The position numbers and the translations under genes are program-made. Positions 44,353 through 53,095 of a stretch of 64,000 bases of DNA are shown piece by piece. How positions within the stretch are numbered: position 1 is the first letter of the stretch; each line of letters begins with the position of its first letter. Under the pieces are notes generated by a model. The model made no database searches. It was given only the letters and a program-made list of their open reading frames with translations, and was not told the DNA's origin. The stretch comes from Tenacibaculum sp. MAR_2010_89 (lineage in GTDB: Bacteria; Bacteroidota; Bacteroidia; Flavobacteriales; Flavobacteriaceae), in assembly GCF_900105985.1 (NCBI RefSeq), contig NZ_FNUB01000005.1, positions 992,001 through 1,056,000 of the forward strand. The letters run 5' to 3'.

Positions 44353-44958
44353 ATGGTGCGTTTTATAAAGTATATAGCAATTTTTTTACTAGGTTTTTTA
44401 ATAGCTAAACTTTGGTATGACAGAAAAGAAGTTAAACATGAAAAAGAAGAAATAGAAGTGTTTCTTAATGGAGTACAAAACTTAAGTAAATTAGTTGTTA
44501 CTGAAGGAAGTTTTTCAGAAATGTATAGTTTTTCTGAGACTAAGAAATATTTCTACGATTACATTTCTTTTCAAAAAAAAGCAATATTATCTGTCAATGC
44601 TAAAGTTGAAGTCGGCTATGATTTGTCAAAATTAGATATTCAAATAGATACTATAGGAAAACAAATTATAATTAATAAGATTCCTAAAGAAGAAGTTACT
44701 ATTTCACCAGATATTAAATATTTTGATTTACAACAGAGTAAGTTTAATACTTTTTCTAAATCAGAATTGAATAAATTGAGCGATAGAGCCATTGAAAAGA
44801 TAAAAACAACCATAACTGTATCAGAGTTACAAAAAGAAGCTAAAAACCGATTATTTGAAGAGCTGTCTAAAATTTATCAGCTTTCAAAAATATATCAATG
44901 GGAAGTAGTAAATAAAACTGACTCGGAGTTCTTAAAAAAGAATAGAATTAAATATTAA
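44353..44958 (+). CDS. DUF4230-domain membrane-anchored protein
   Basis: 201 aa. One N-terminal membrane helix (FIKYIAIFLLGFLIAKLWY) is followed by a soluble domain with LVVTEGSFSEMYSF, VGYDLSKLDIQID and IINKIPKEEVTISPDI, the pattern of DUF4230 proteins. Function unknown in the family. The stop overlaps the convergent YeeE/YedE gene by 4 bp. It starts 123 bp after the OmpA gene and may have its own promoter. Confidence 0.82.
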   Translation: MVRFIKYIAIFLLGFLIAKLWYDRKEVKHEKEEIEVFLNGVQNLSKLVVTEGSFSEMYSFSETKKYFYDYISFQKKAILSVNAKVEVGYDLSKLDIQIDTIGKQIIINKIPKEEVTISPDIKYFDLQQSKFNTFSKSELNKLSDRAIEKIKTTITVSELQKEAKNRLFEELSKIYQLSKIYQWEVVNKTDSEFLKKNRIKY

Positions 44959-45368
44959 TGAGGTAGTTTTTTACTCAGTATACCATAAATAAAAGTTCCA
45001 AAAACGGCTCCTACTAGTACAATAAGAATAGGAAGTATACCATGTCCTATTAAAACAAATATAGGACCTGGACAAGCACCTGCTAAAGCCCAGCCTAAAC
45101 CGAATATTATACCACCAATTAAGGATTTTGTAAGTCCTTTTTTCTTTTCTTTTATAAAAACTTTTTTTCCTAAATAATTAGTAATGATACCTGTTTTGAA
45201 TAAATACATGAAAATCATAGAAAAAGCAACAGCAGTACCAATAATACCATACATATGAAATGATTGAAACTTGAACATTTCATAAATTCGGTACCAAGAA
45301 ATAGCTTCAGATTTTGTTAAAATAATTCCAAATAAAATTCCTGTGAATAAAAACTTTAAATATTTCAT
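44955..45368 (-). CDS. YeeE/YedE-family transporter half (DUF6691-like)
   Basis: 137 aa, four hydrophobic segments. GLGWALAGACPGPIFVLIGHG holds the conserved Cys of YeeE/YedE sulfur-compound transporters. It is the second half of a two-gene transporter with the neighbour at 45370 (1 bp between them), a split arrangement known for this family. Likely substrate: thiosulfate or a related sulfur species (family inference). Confidence 0.88.
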   Translation of the reverse strand: MKYLKFLFTGILFGIILTKSEAISWYRIYEMFKFQSFHMYGIIGTAVAFSMIFMYLFKTGIITNYLGKKVFIKEKKKGLTKSLIGGIIFGLGWALAGACPGPIFVLIGHGILPILIVLVGAVFGTFIYGILSKKLPH

Positions 45369-45369
45369 A

Positions 45370-45930
45370 TTAATTAAATATTAGAGGAAATACTAACCAA
45401 ACCATAAATAGCCCGCCAATAAAAAAGCCTATAACAGCAATTAAAGACGGTAATTGAAAGCTACTTAAACCAGTAATTGCATGTCCAGAAGTACAACCAT
45501 CAGCATATCTTGTTCCAAATCCAATTAAAACACCAGCAAAAAAAAGTATTAAAAAACCTTTTAAAGTTAATAAACTTTCAATGCTAAAAATTTCAGAAGG
45601 AACAAAAGTAGTTCCAATATCGTTAAAACCTAATTCATTTAAGTCTTTGATTGTTTCTAAACTGATATCTATTGAAGTATCTTTTGATAAATATTCTACG
45701 GTAACATAACCACCAATTATCAATCCTATTAAAAAAATTAGAGACCAAGTTTTATCTTTCCAGTTGGTATTAAAATAGTCAGAAATTTTTCCAGCACCAG
45801 CTATTGTACACATCGTTTCTAAGTTACTAGAAATGCCAAAGTTTTTTCCGAAATAGAATAATAAAAATAAAACAATCGATATCAAAAATCCTGACACATA
45901 CCAAGGCCAAGGCTGTAAAATAAATTCCAT
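45370..45930 (-). CDS. YeeE/YedE-family transporter half
   Basis: 186 aa membrane protein. FGTRYADGCTSGHAITGLSSF is the family signature with the conserved Cys of the sulfur-relay pathway, and METMCTIAGAG-like residues supply another Cys. First gene of the two-gene transporter. Probably imports a reduced sulfur compound; direction and substrate are inferred. Confidence 0.88.
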   Translation of the reverse strand: MEFILQPWPWYVSGFLISIVLFLLFYFGKNFGISSNLETMCTIAGAGKISDYFNTNWKDKTWSLIFLIGLIIGGYVTVEYLSKDTSIDISLETIKDLNELGFNDIGTTFVPSEIFSIESLLTLKGFLILFFAGVLIGFGTRYADGCTSGHAITGLSSFQLPSLIAVIGFFIGGLFMVWLVFPLIFN

Positions 45931-45983
45931 TATAATTTTTACTTTAAAATTAAGTCTTAAAGCTCATTTAAACCTAACAACAA

Positions 45984-47225
45984 TTAATGTAAAGTATTGT
46001 TTATATAATCAATAATTAATTTGGTGGCACCAATATTATTTTCAATATATTCTTTGTTAATAACTCCCATTTTAGTTCTTAAAGTATTATTTGATTTTAA
46101 AGTTGTAAATGTAGTGTAAAAATCATTTTTATTATGAATACCAATAGCACCTTTTAAAGAAAGTAAATCTACAGCTTCTTGAAATTTTTTATATTTTTTA
46201 TTTCCGAAAACCAAAGGAATACCAAAAACAGCTGGTTCTAAGGTATTATGAAGGTTAGTTTTTAATCCACCACCAATATAAGCTACGTCAGCATACGAAT
46301 ATATCTTGGTTAGTATACCAATTGTATCAATAATGAATACTTGATATTCTGATAAGTTTTTTTCTTCCTTTTCAGAAAACAAAACAGTCTTTTTATTTAT
46401 TGATTTTTTTAAAGCTATTATGTCTTGTGAGTTTATGTTATGTGGAGCAATAATGAATTTTTCATCTTTTGAAGAACCATTATTTATATAGTTTACAATA
46501 CATTCTTCATCCTCAGCCCATGAACTACCAGCAACTATTGTATAATTGTTGTTTTTAAATTCTGAAATGAAGTTTAAAGTATTGTTTTGTTTTAATATAT
46601 CATATACTCTATCAAAACGAGTATCTCCACAAACTGTAGTGTTTTTTAAATTTATAGAATTTAAAAGTTTTTTTGAAGTTTCGTTTTGAACAAAAAAATA
46701 ATTAAAGGCATTTAATTTTTTTCGCATAAAACCGCCATACCATTTAAAAAATGATTGTTTTTCTCTAAAAATACCAGAAACTAAAACAGTATGTATATTT
46801 AGTTTTTGTAGTTCAGATAATAAATTTGGCCAAAATTCATATTTAATTATTACAGCGAGTTCTGGGTGAACTGTTTCTATAAAATTTTGCATATTTCTTT
46901 TTGTGTCAAAAGGTAAATAGCAAACAACATCAGCATGTTTATATTCTTTTTTTATTTCATAACCAGAAGGAGAAAAAAAAGTAAGAACTATTTTATAATT
47001 TGGATATAAAAGCTTGAAGTTTTCAATGATGGGTCTTCCTTGCTCAAATTCACCTAACGAAGCCGCATGGAACCATACAACTTTATCATCTTTAGAAATA
47101 GTATTTAATTTAGAAAAAGAATCTTTTCTTCCTTCAATAAATAAGTTTATTTTTTTATTGAATAAGGCTATGATTTTTAATAAAAAATAGACAAAATGTA
47201 AAATCAAATTATATACTAAATTCAT
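45984..47225 (-). CDS. waaA: 3-deoxy-D-manno-octulosonic acid (Kdo) transferase
   Basis: 413 aa. N-terminal membrane anchor, then VWFHAASLGEFEQGRP with the catalytic Glu of WaaA/KdtA, CYLPFD, IIKYEFWPN, the nucleotide-sugar site AGSSWAEDEE, and in the C-terminal half AYIGGG and HNTLEPAVFGIPLVFG. It adds Kdo from CMP-Kdo to lipid A precursor at the inner membrane. Separate from accC by a strong terminator, so independently transcribed. Confidence 0.94.
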   Translation of the reverse strand: MNLVYNLILHFVYFLLKIIALFNKKINLFIEGRKDSFSKLNTISKDDKVVWFHAASLGEFEQGRPIIENFKLLYPNYKIVLTFFSPSGYEIKKEYKHADVVCYLPFDTKRNMQNFIETVHPELAVIIKYEFWPNLLSELQKLNIHTVLVSGIFREKQSFFKWYGGFMRKKLNAFNYFFVQNETSKKLLNSINLKNTTVCGDTRFDRVYDILKQNNTLNFISEFKNNNYTIVAGSSWAEDEECIVNYINNGSSKDEKFIIAPHNINSQDIIALKKSINKKTVLFSEKEEKNLSEYQVFIIDTIGILTKIYSYADVAYIGGGLKTNLHNTLEPAVFGIPLVFGNKKYKKFQEAVDLLSLKGAIGIHNKNDFYTTFTTLKSNNTLRTKMGVINKEYIENNIGATKLIIDYINNTLH

Positions 47226-47246
47226 AATGCGAAGTTAGGGAATAAA

Positions 47247-47275
47247 AAAAATCAGTGAAATATTCACTGATTTTT
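47247..47275 (-). terminator. Terminator after accC
   Basis: Perfect 13-bp stem AAAAATCAGTGAA / TTCACTGATTTTT with a 3-base loop, between the accC stop and the waaA start. It closes the accB-accC transcript. Confidence 0.88.
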
Positions 47276-47295
47276 ATTTATTGTACTATAATAGT

Positions 47296-48633
47296 TTATT
47301 TCATTTCGAAATCCTCCATAAATTTTGTGGTATAGTTACCAGCAACATAATCTGGATGATCCATTAATTGTCTATGAAAAGGAATCGTAGTTTTTACACC
47401 TTCAATAACGTATTCATCTAATGCACGTTTCATTTTATTAATAGCTTCTTCTCTTGTTTGAGCAGTAACAATTAATTTTGAAATCATAGAATCATAATTA
47501 GGTGGTATCATATAACCTGCATATACGTGTGTATCTATACGTACACCATGTCCTCCTGGAGCATGATAAGAAGTTATTTTTCCTGGAGCTGGTCTAAATC
47601 CATTGTATGGATCTTCAGCATTAATTCTACATTCTATAGAGTGTAATTGAGGTGTGTAGTTTTTACCTGAAATTGGCACACCAGCAGCAACTAATATCTG
47701 TTCACGTATTAAATCATAATCAACTACTTCTTCAGTAATTGGGTGTTCTACTTGAATACGAGTATTCATTTCCATGAAGTAGAAGTTACGATGCTTGTCA
47801 ACTAAAAATTCAACAGTACCAGCACCTTCATATTTAATAAATTCTGCTGCTTTTACTGCTGCTTTACCCATTTCATCACGTAACTCATCAGTCATGAATG
47901 GAGAAGGAGTTTCTTCTGTTAATTTTTGATGACGACGTTGAACTGAACAATCTCTTTCAGATAAATGACATGCCTTTCCAAAGGCATCTCCAACTACTTG
48001 AATTTCTATATGACGAGGCTCTTCAATTAACTTCTCCATATACATATCATCATTTCCAAAAGCAGCTTTTGATTCTTGTCTAGCAGAATCCCAAGCATCT
48101 TTTAAATCTTCAGCTTTCCAAACAGCACGCATACCTTTTCCTCCACCTCCTGCTGAAGCTTTAAGCATTACAGGATATACAGTTTCTTCAGCTACTTTTA
48201 AACATTCTTCAAAAGTATTAATAACACCGTCACTACCAGGAACACAAGGTACACCAGCAGCTTTCATTGTAGCTTTGGCGTTCGCTTTATCTCCCATTCT
48301 ATCAATCATCTCTGGTGAAGCTCCGATAAATTTAATATCGTGTTCATCACATAATTTTGAAAATTTAGCGTTTTCAGCTAAAAAACCATACCCAGGATGA
48401 ATTGCATCTGCATTAGTAATTTCAGCAGCAGCAATAATATGTGACATTTTTAAGTAAGATTCACTACTAGGAGCAGGTCCAATACACACTGCTTCATCAG
48501 CAAATCGTACATGTAAACTTTCTGCATCTGCTTTAGAGTAAACAGCTACAGTTTTTATTCCCATCTCCTTACAGGTTCTTATTACACGTAGTGCAATTTC
48601 ACCTCTATTGGCAATTAATATTTTTTTAAACAT
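47296..48633 (-). CDS. accC: Acetyl-CoA carboxylase, biotin carboxylase subunit
   Basis: 445 aa. ATP-grasp enzyme that carboxylates biotin on AccB in the first step of fatty-acid synthesis. Starts [19 protein letters not shown], with the Gly-rich ATP loop [12 protein letters not shown], the HIEIQVVGD region, [12 protein letters not shown], and [17 protein letters not shown] holding catalytic and metal residues. The length equals the family norm. Follows accB on the same strand after 76 bp. Confidence 0.98.
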   Translation of the reverse strand: MFKKILIANRGEIALRVIRTCKEMGIKTVAVYSKADAESLHVRFADEAVCIGPAPSSESYLKMSHIIAAAEITNADAIHPGYGFLAENAKFSKLCDEHDIKFIGASPEMIDRMGDKANAKATMKAAGVPCVPGSDGVINTFEECLKVAEETVYPVMLKASAGGGGKGMRAVWKAEDLKDAWDSARQESKAAFGNDDMYMEKLIEEPRHIEIQVVGDAFGKACHLSERDCSVQRRHQKLTEETPSPFMTDELRDEMGKAAVKAAEFIKYEGAGTVEFLVDKHRNFYFMEMNTRIQVEHPITEEVVDYDLIREQILVAAGVPISGKNYTPQLHSIECRINAEDPYNGFRPAPGKITSYHAPGGHGVRIDTHVYAGYMIPPNYDSMISKLIVTAQTREEAINKMKRALDEYVIEGVKTTIPFHRQLMDHPDYVAGNYTTKFMEDFEMK

Positions 48634-48709
48634 AATTAGATAATTTAAGGGTTAAAATTTAAAATAAGTATACTTGTTCAAGTATTACGAACTAAATAAT
48701 AACTATTAA

Positions 48710-49195
48710 TTATGATGGGTCAACTAAGAAAAGAGGTTGGTCAAACTCTACAGGAGTAGAATCATCAACTAAAACTTTAACTACTTTACCTGATATCTCA
48801 GATTCTATTTCGTTAAATAATTTCATTGCTTCAATAATACATACAGTATCACCAACTTTAACTTCAGTTCCTACTTCAGCAAAGTTAGGCTTGTCTGGTG
48901 AAGGTTTTCTATAAAATGTACCAATAATTGGTGACTTTATAGTTATATATTTCGAGTCGTCTTCAGTAGTAGTATCGTTAGTTGAAGCTACAGGAGCAGT
49001 TGGTTGAGCAACTGGTACCGGTTGTTGTGCTATCAATTGAGGAGCAGCAGCAACAGGCGCCTGAATAATTGTAGTTTCAGGAGTTTCACTTCCGGTTTTA
49101 ATGGTGATTTTAATATCTTCCATTTCTAACTTTACTTCGCTTGCACCAGATTTAGCTACAAACTTTATAAGACTTTGAATTTCTTTAATATCCAT
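48710..49195 (-). CDS. accB: Acetyl-CoA carboxylase biotin carboxyl carrier protein
   Basis: 161 aa. N-terminal helical part, an Ala/Pro/Gln-rich linker (residues about 45-75), then the biotinyl domain with CIIEAMKLFNEIE, where the Lys in EAMKL is the biotin site. Ends in PLFLVDPS. Lies between fabH (24-bp gap) and accC in one gene order. Confidence 0.97.
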   Translation of the reverse strand: MDIKEIQSLIKFVAKSGASEVKLEMEDIKITIKTGSETPETTIIQAPVAAAPQLIAQQPVPVAQPTAPVASTNDTTTEDDSKYITIKSPIIGTFYRKPSPDKPNFAEVGTEVKVGDTVCIIEAMKLFNEIESEISGKVVKVLVDDSTPVEFDQPLFLVDPS

Positions 49196-49219
49196 TTTCC
49201 TAAATTTAAGTTGTTTGGT

Positions 49220-50215
49220 TTATGAGTTATATGCCCATTTTAAATAGATAGCTCCCCAAGTGAAGCCACCACCAAATGCGGCAAAAATTAAGTTATCTCC
49301 TTTTTTCAAAACTTTTTCATAGTCAGCAAGTAACAAAGGGAGAGTGGCAGAAGTAGTGTTTCCATATTTATGAATATTCATCATAACTTTATCTTCTTCT
49401 AATCCAACTCTATTAGCTGTTGCTTCAATAATTCTTTTATTCGCTTGATGCGGAACTAACCATTGAATTTCTTCTTTAGTTAAATTATTTCTCGTTAACA
49501 TTTTTTCAGCTACATCTGCCATGTTTGAAACAGCGAATTTGAAAACTGTACGTCCTTCTTGATGTACAAAATGTCTATTATTTTTAATTGTTTCTTCTGA
49601 AGAAGGTAAAATAGAACCTCCAGCGTCAATTTTTAAAAACTCTCTTCCTACTCCATCACTACGTAAGTACTCATCTTGTAAACCTAAATTTTCAGTATTA
49701 GGTTCAAAAAGTGCAGCACCTGCACCATCACCAAAAATAATACAAGTAGCTCTATCTGTGTAATCTATTATAGAAGACATTTTATCAGCACCAATTAAAA
49801 GCACTTTCTTGTAACGACCACTTTCAATGTAACTAGATGCAGTTGACATTCCATAAAGAAAGCTAGAACAAGCTGCTTGTAAATCGTAAGAAAAAGCATT
49901 TACAGCTCCAATTTTTGAAGCAGTGTAGGCTGCAGTTGATGCAACTGGCATATCTGGAGTAGCTGTAGCTACTATTACCATATCAATGTCAGAAGCTAAA
50001 ACACCAGATTTCTCTAGTAAATCTTCAGCAGCTTTAATTGCCATGTAAGATGTTCCAGCACCTTCTACTTTTAAAATTCTTCTTTCTTTGATTCCAGTTC
50101 TACTAGTAATCCACTCATCATTGGTGTCTACCATAGTTTCAAGCTCTTTATTCGTAAGAGCATATTCTGGAACATATTTTCCTACTGCTGTTATAGCTGC
50201 AGATATTTTAGTCAT
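49220..50215 (-). CDS. fabH: Beta-ketoacyl-ACP synthase III
   Basis: 331 aa from the ATG at 50215. A longer in-frame start at 50248 adds 11 residues (MKSRFTTKQTT), but the family begins close to the MTKISAAITAVGKYVPEY block. The catalytic triad is visible: Cys in LQAACSSFLYG, His in VPHQANKRI, Asn in KYGNTTSATLP. It starts fatty-acid chains from acetyl- or branched acyl-CoA and malonyl-ACP; branched primers are usual in Flavobacteriia. Terminator between rpmF and fabH indicates a separate start for fabH. Confidence 0.95.
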   Translation of the reverse strand: MTKISAAITAVGKYVPEYALTNKELETMVDTNDEWITSRTGIKERRILKVEGAGTSYMAIKAAEDLLEKSGVLASDIDMVIVATATPDMPVASTAAYTASKIGAVNAFSYDLQAACSSFLYGMSTASSYIESGRYKKVLLIGADKMSSIIDYTDRATCIIFGDGAGAALFEPNTENLGLQDEYLRSDGVGREFLKIDAGGSILPSSEETIKNNRHFVHQEGRTVFKFAVSNMADVAEKMLTRNNLTKEEIQWLVPHQANKRIIEATANRVGLEEDKVMMNIHKYGNTTSATLPLLLADYEKVLKKGDNLIFAAFGGGFTWGAIYLKWAYNS

Positions 50216-50318
50216 AGTTGTTTGTTTTGTTGTAAAACGAGATTTCAAAGAAATGAAAATTATTTCACTTCTTTAAAGAAAAAAAAGCAAAAACTTATAT
50301 TTCTGACTTAAAAATACG

Positions 50319-50345
50319 AAAAAACCCTCGAAAGGAGGGTTTTTT
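50319..50345 (-). terminator. Terminator between rpmF and fabH
   Basis: Perfect 11-bp stem AAAAAACCCTC / GAGGGTTTTTT with loop GAAAG, 23 bp beyond the rpmF stop. It ends or attenuates the pdxA-DUF177-rpmF transcript. Confidence 0.92.
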
Positions 50346-50367
50346 CAGCTTTTTTGAAAACCAGTTT

Positions 50368-50562
50368 TTAAGCTTCTGCAGTAGCAGATTCTAATACTAC
50401 TTGACCTCTGTAGTATAATTTTCCTTCATGCCAGTGTGCTCTATGGTATAAATGAGCTTCTCCAGTTGTAGGATCAACAGCTATTTGAGGTACTGAAGCT
50501 TTATAATGAGTTCTTCTTTTGTCTCTTCTAGTTTTAGATATTTTTCTCTTTGGATGTGCCAT
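50368..50562 (-). CDS. rpmF: 50S ribosomal protein L32
   Basis: 64 aa starting [20 protein letters not shown], the standard L32 N-terminus. It has no Cys at all, so it is the zinc-free form. A component of the large ribosomal subunit. DUF177 lies 8 bp upstream on the same strand, the classic YceD-rpmF pairing. Confidence 0.97.
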   Translation of the reverse strand: MAHPKRKISKTRRDKRRTHYKASVPQIAVDPTTGEAHLYHRAHWHEGKLYYRGQVVLESATAEA

Positions 50563-50570
50563 TTTATGTC

Positions 50571-51107
50571 TTATTTATCTGTTAGTAAATCCTTTAATTT
50601 ATCCCATCTAGGGTCTGTTGTTTTTTCTTCAACAGTTTTATCTTCGTCTATTCTTAATTCTTCTAATTTCTCTAAAGCTTCAGATTCCATAGTTCCATCC
50701 AATACTTTAGGATGTACTCTTTTATTAGGTACTGATAAAATTATGAGTTCATATATATATTGTGAAATGTTAATTTGATAAGCTTCGTTAGGAAGAATCA
50801 AAATTTCATCATTGTCATCATTATATTCATGTCCAAATTTTACAATTAAATGTAAAGTACCATCAATTTCTTGATTAAATAACTCACCTGTCATGTCACA
50901 AGGAACATTAACACTACCATTTATCGTAAAATTAAGTTCCATTAAGTTACTTTTTTTTACGAAATCTACAGTCGTATTTACGGCGCAATCATTAAAATCA
51001 TCAAACTGATAAGCTTCAAAGAACGTTTTATCAATATGATATTCAAATAAATGACTCCCTTCCTTTAAACCTATAAAAGGTATGTTGAATTGTTTTAAGT
51101 CTTTCAT
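50571..51107 (-). CDS. DUF177/YceD-family protein
   Basis: 178 aa. Recognised by the pairing with rpmF, the Cys in [11 protein letters not shown], acidic stretches ([10 protein letters not shown]) and the C-terminal [11 protein letters not shown] motif. YceD-type proteins are conserved in bacteria and have been linked to 23S rRNA accumulation and ribosome biogenesis; the exact role here is inferred. Confidence 0.9.
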   Translation of the reverse strand: MKDLKQFNIPFIGLKEGSHLFEYHIDKTFFEAYQFDDFNDCAVNTTVDFVKKSNLMELNFTINGSVNVPCDMTGELFNQEIDGTLHLIVKFGHEYNDDNDEILILPNEAYQINISQYIYELIILSVPNKRVHPKVLDGTMESEALEKLEELRIDEDKTVEEKTTDPRWDKLKDLLTDK

Positions 51108-51180
51108 CTACAACATCAATTTGAGCGTGCAAAGATATAAAAAATGTTTTTATATTTATATTTTGGAAATAAATTTTTCA

Positions 51181-52215
51181 CTATTTTGTTTTTAAGGCTC
51201 CTTTTATAAGGTTTTGATACTCAATTCTGTTCTTATAAATATGAAGAGAAGTAAATAAAGCTTCTTTAAAAGATGCTGGGTTTGCTTTGTTTTTACCTGC
51301 AATATCAAATCCCGTTCCGTGATCAGGTGATGTTCTTACTTTGTTTAGTCCAGCAGTAAAATTAACGCCATTACCAAAAGATAGAGCTTTGAAAGGAGCT
51401 AGTCCTTGATCGTGATACATTGCTAATACACCATCAAATTTTTGATGAGTTTTTGATCCGAAAAAACCATCTGCTGCATACGGGCCATAAACTAATTTAC
51501 CAGTTTCTTGAATTTCTTTTATTGTAGGCCTTATAATTTCATCATCTTCTTTACCAATAACTCCTTTATCTCCACAATGAGGATTTAAACCAAGTACAGC
51601 TATTTTTGGTTTGTTTATATTAAAGTCTTCTTTTAAAGAGGTGTGCATAATTTCAACTTTACTCTTTATTAATTCCGGGCTTATGGTTTCTGCTACTTGA
51701 GAAATAGGAATATGACCAGTAATTAATCCAATGCGTAACTCATCAGTCATTAAAATCATTAAACTTTCTCCTTCTAAATTATCTTCAAGATATTCAGTAT
51801 GTCCAGGGAAGTCAAATTCTTCTGATTGAATATTCTCTTTGTTTATAGGAGCAGTTATTAAAAGATCAATTTTATTTTCTTTTAAAGCACTTACGGCAGA
51901 TTGTAATGACTTCAAAGCGTAATTACCACCAGCTTCCGTTATTTTTCCTATTTCTATTTTAACATCTTCTTTCCAAATATTAACTAAATTGACCTTTCCA
52001 TGAACTATTTTATCAATAGAAGTAATACCATGAATACTGTTGTTTAATTTTAATACTTTTTTATGATAAGAGATCAACTTGTTTGAACCAAACAGAACAG
52101 GAGTACAAAACTCTAACATGCGTTTGTCTTCAAAAGTTTTTAAAATAATTTCAATACCGATACCATTTATGTCTCCAATTGAAATACCAACAATAATTTT
52201 GTTTGATTTATCCAT
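51181..52215 (-). CDS. pdxA: 4-hydroxythreonine-4-phosphate dehydrogenase
   Basis: 344 aa. Pyridoxal-phosphate synthesis enzyme of the DXP-dependent pathway. Metal-binding His motifs are seen in FPGHTEYLED, LNPHCGDKGVIGKED and MYHDQGLAPFK, plus SPDHGTGFDIAGK near the C-terminus; the start region MDKSNKIIVGISIGDINGIG matches the family. Divergent from ribE with only 58 bp between the starts. Confidence 0.96.
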   Translation of the reverse strand: MDKSNKIIVGISIGDINGIGIEIILKTFEDKRMLEFCTPVLFGSNKLISYHKKVLKLNNSIHGITSIDKIVHGKVNLVNIWKEDVKIEIGKITEAGGNYALKSLQSAVSALKENKIDLLITAPINKENIQSEEFDFPGHTEYLEDNLEGESLMILMTDELRIGLITGHIPISQVAETISPELIKSKVEIMHTSLKEDFNINKPKIAVLGLNPHCGDKGVIGKEDDEIIRPTIKEIQETGKLVYGPYAADGFFGSKTHQKFDGVLAMYHDQGLAPFKALSFGNGVNFTAGLNKVRTSPDHGTGFDIAGKNKANPASFKEALFTSLHIYKNRIEYQNLIKGALKTK

Positions 52216-52235
52216 AGTTTACTTCTGTAATGTCG

Positions 52236-52258
52236 TATTTTTGATGGTAACAAAAGTA
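52236..52258. promoter_or_regulatory. Head-to-head -7 boxes between pdxA and ribE
   Basis: TATTTTTG at 52236-52243 (+ strand, ahead of ribE) and TACTTTTG on the minus strand (complement of 52251-52258, ahead of pdxA) both match TAnnTTTG. The two -7 elements face each other 7 bp apart in the 58-bp spacer, so polymerases at the two promoters should interfere. No -33 boxes are obvious. Confidence 0.45.
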
Positions 52259-52273
52259 ATTAAAATTTAGAGA

Positions 52274-52864
52274 ATGTTTACGGGAATAATTGAAACTCTT
52301 GGTATTGTAACAAAACTAGAAAAAGAAAAGGGTAATCTTCATTTAACAGTTAAAAGTAGTATTACAAATGAATTAAAAATAGATCAAAGCGTTGCTCACA
52401 ATGGTGTTTGTTTAACTGTGGTTGATATAGTTGCTGATGAGTACAAGGTTACAGCAATTAAAGAGTCATTAGATAAAACTAATTTAAGCGAGTTAGTGAT
52501 AGGAAATGAAGTAAACCTTGAAAGAGGAATGAAGTTAGGAGCTAGGTTAGATGGTCATATAGTACAAGGACATGTTGATAAAACGGGAGTTTGTGAAAAT
52601 GTAAAAGACGATGATGGAAGTACTATTTTTACTTTTTCTTATGATTTTGACGGTAATGTAACTATTGAAAAAGGATCAATTACGGTTAATGGAGTTAGTT
52701 TAACTGTTGTGAATTCTAAGAAAAATGAATTCAGTGTAGCTATTATACCTTATACGCTAGAGCATACCACATTTAAAAACTTTGTAAAAGGTACTAAAGT
52801 GAATTTAGAGTTTGATGTTATTGGTAAATACGTTACTAGATTACAAGGCTTAAATAATTATTAG
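52274..52864 (+). CDS. ribE: Riboflavin synthase, alpha subunit
   Basis: 196 aa. Starts MFTGIIETLGIV, the hallmark of the family, with two internally repeated lumazine-binding domains: the first about 1-95, the second from about 96, each holding a GxxxNxxxL-type block (SVAHNGVCLTVV and SITVNGVSLTVV), plus LDGHIVQGHVDKTG. Joins two molecules of dimethyl-ribityllumazine to make riboflavin. Confidence 0.97.
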   Translation: MFTGIIETLGIVTKLEKEKGNLHLTVKSSITNELKIDQSVAHNGVCLTVVDIVADEYKVTAIKESLDKTNLSELVIGNEVNLERGMKLGARLDGHIVQGHVDKTGVCENVKDDDGSTIFTFSYDFDGNVTIEKGSITVNGVSLTVVNSKKNEFSVAIIPYTLEHTTFKNFVKGTKVNLEFDVIGKYVTRLQGLNNY

Positions 52865-52956
52865 TTTTTTATTCGGTTCTTTAAAGTAAAGATATTAGCT
52901 TTAATTATAGGTAGTTGAACTTTATATGGTAACGTGTTAATTTTTTTGATACCTAA

Positions 52957-52990
52957 AAATACTGAAAAGACAGTATTTAGTTTTTTTTAA
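52957..52990 (+). terminator. Probable terminator downstream of ribE
   Basis: Stem AAATACTG / CAGTATTT with loop AAAAGA, followed by AG and a run of eight T. It lies 93 bp after the ribE stop. Confidence 0.6.
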
Positions 52991-53095
52991 AAAGTAAAAA
53001 AAGAGTAGTTTTAAAACCTGAAGAAAGAAGGAAAAGGTTAAATAATTGCTGTTGTTTTTCCTAAATGTATTTGGATAAATTAATCAAATTATTTT

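Noticed and set aside
50216..50248. Longer ATG start for FabH
   Set aside because: The added residues are not part of the family; the ATG at 50215 directly precedes the conserved N-terminus.
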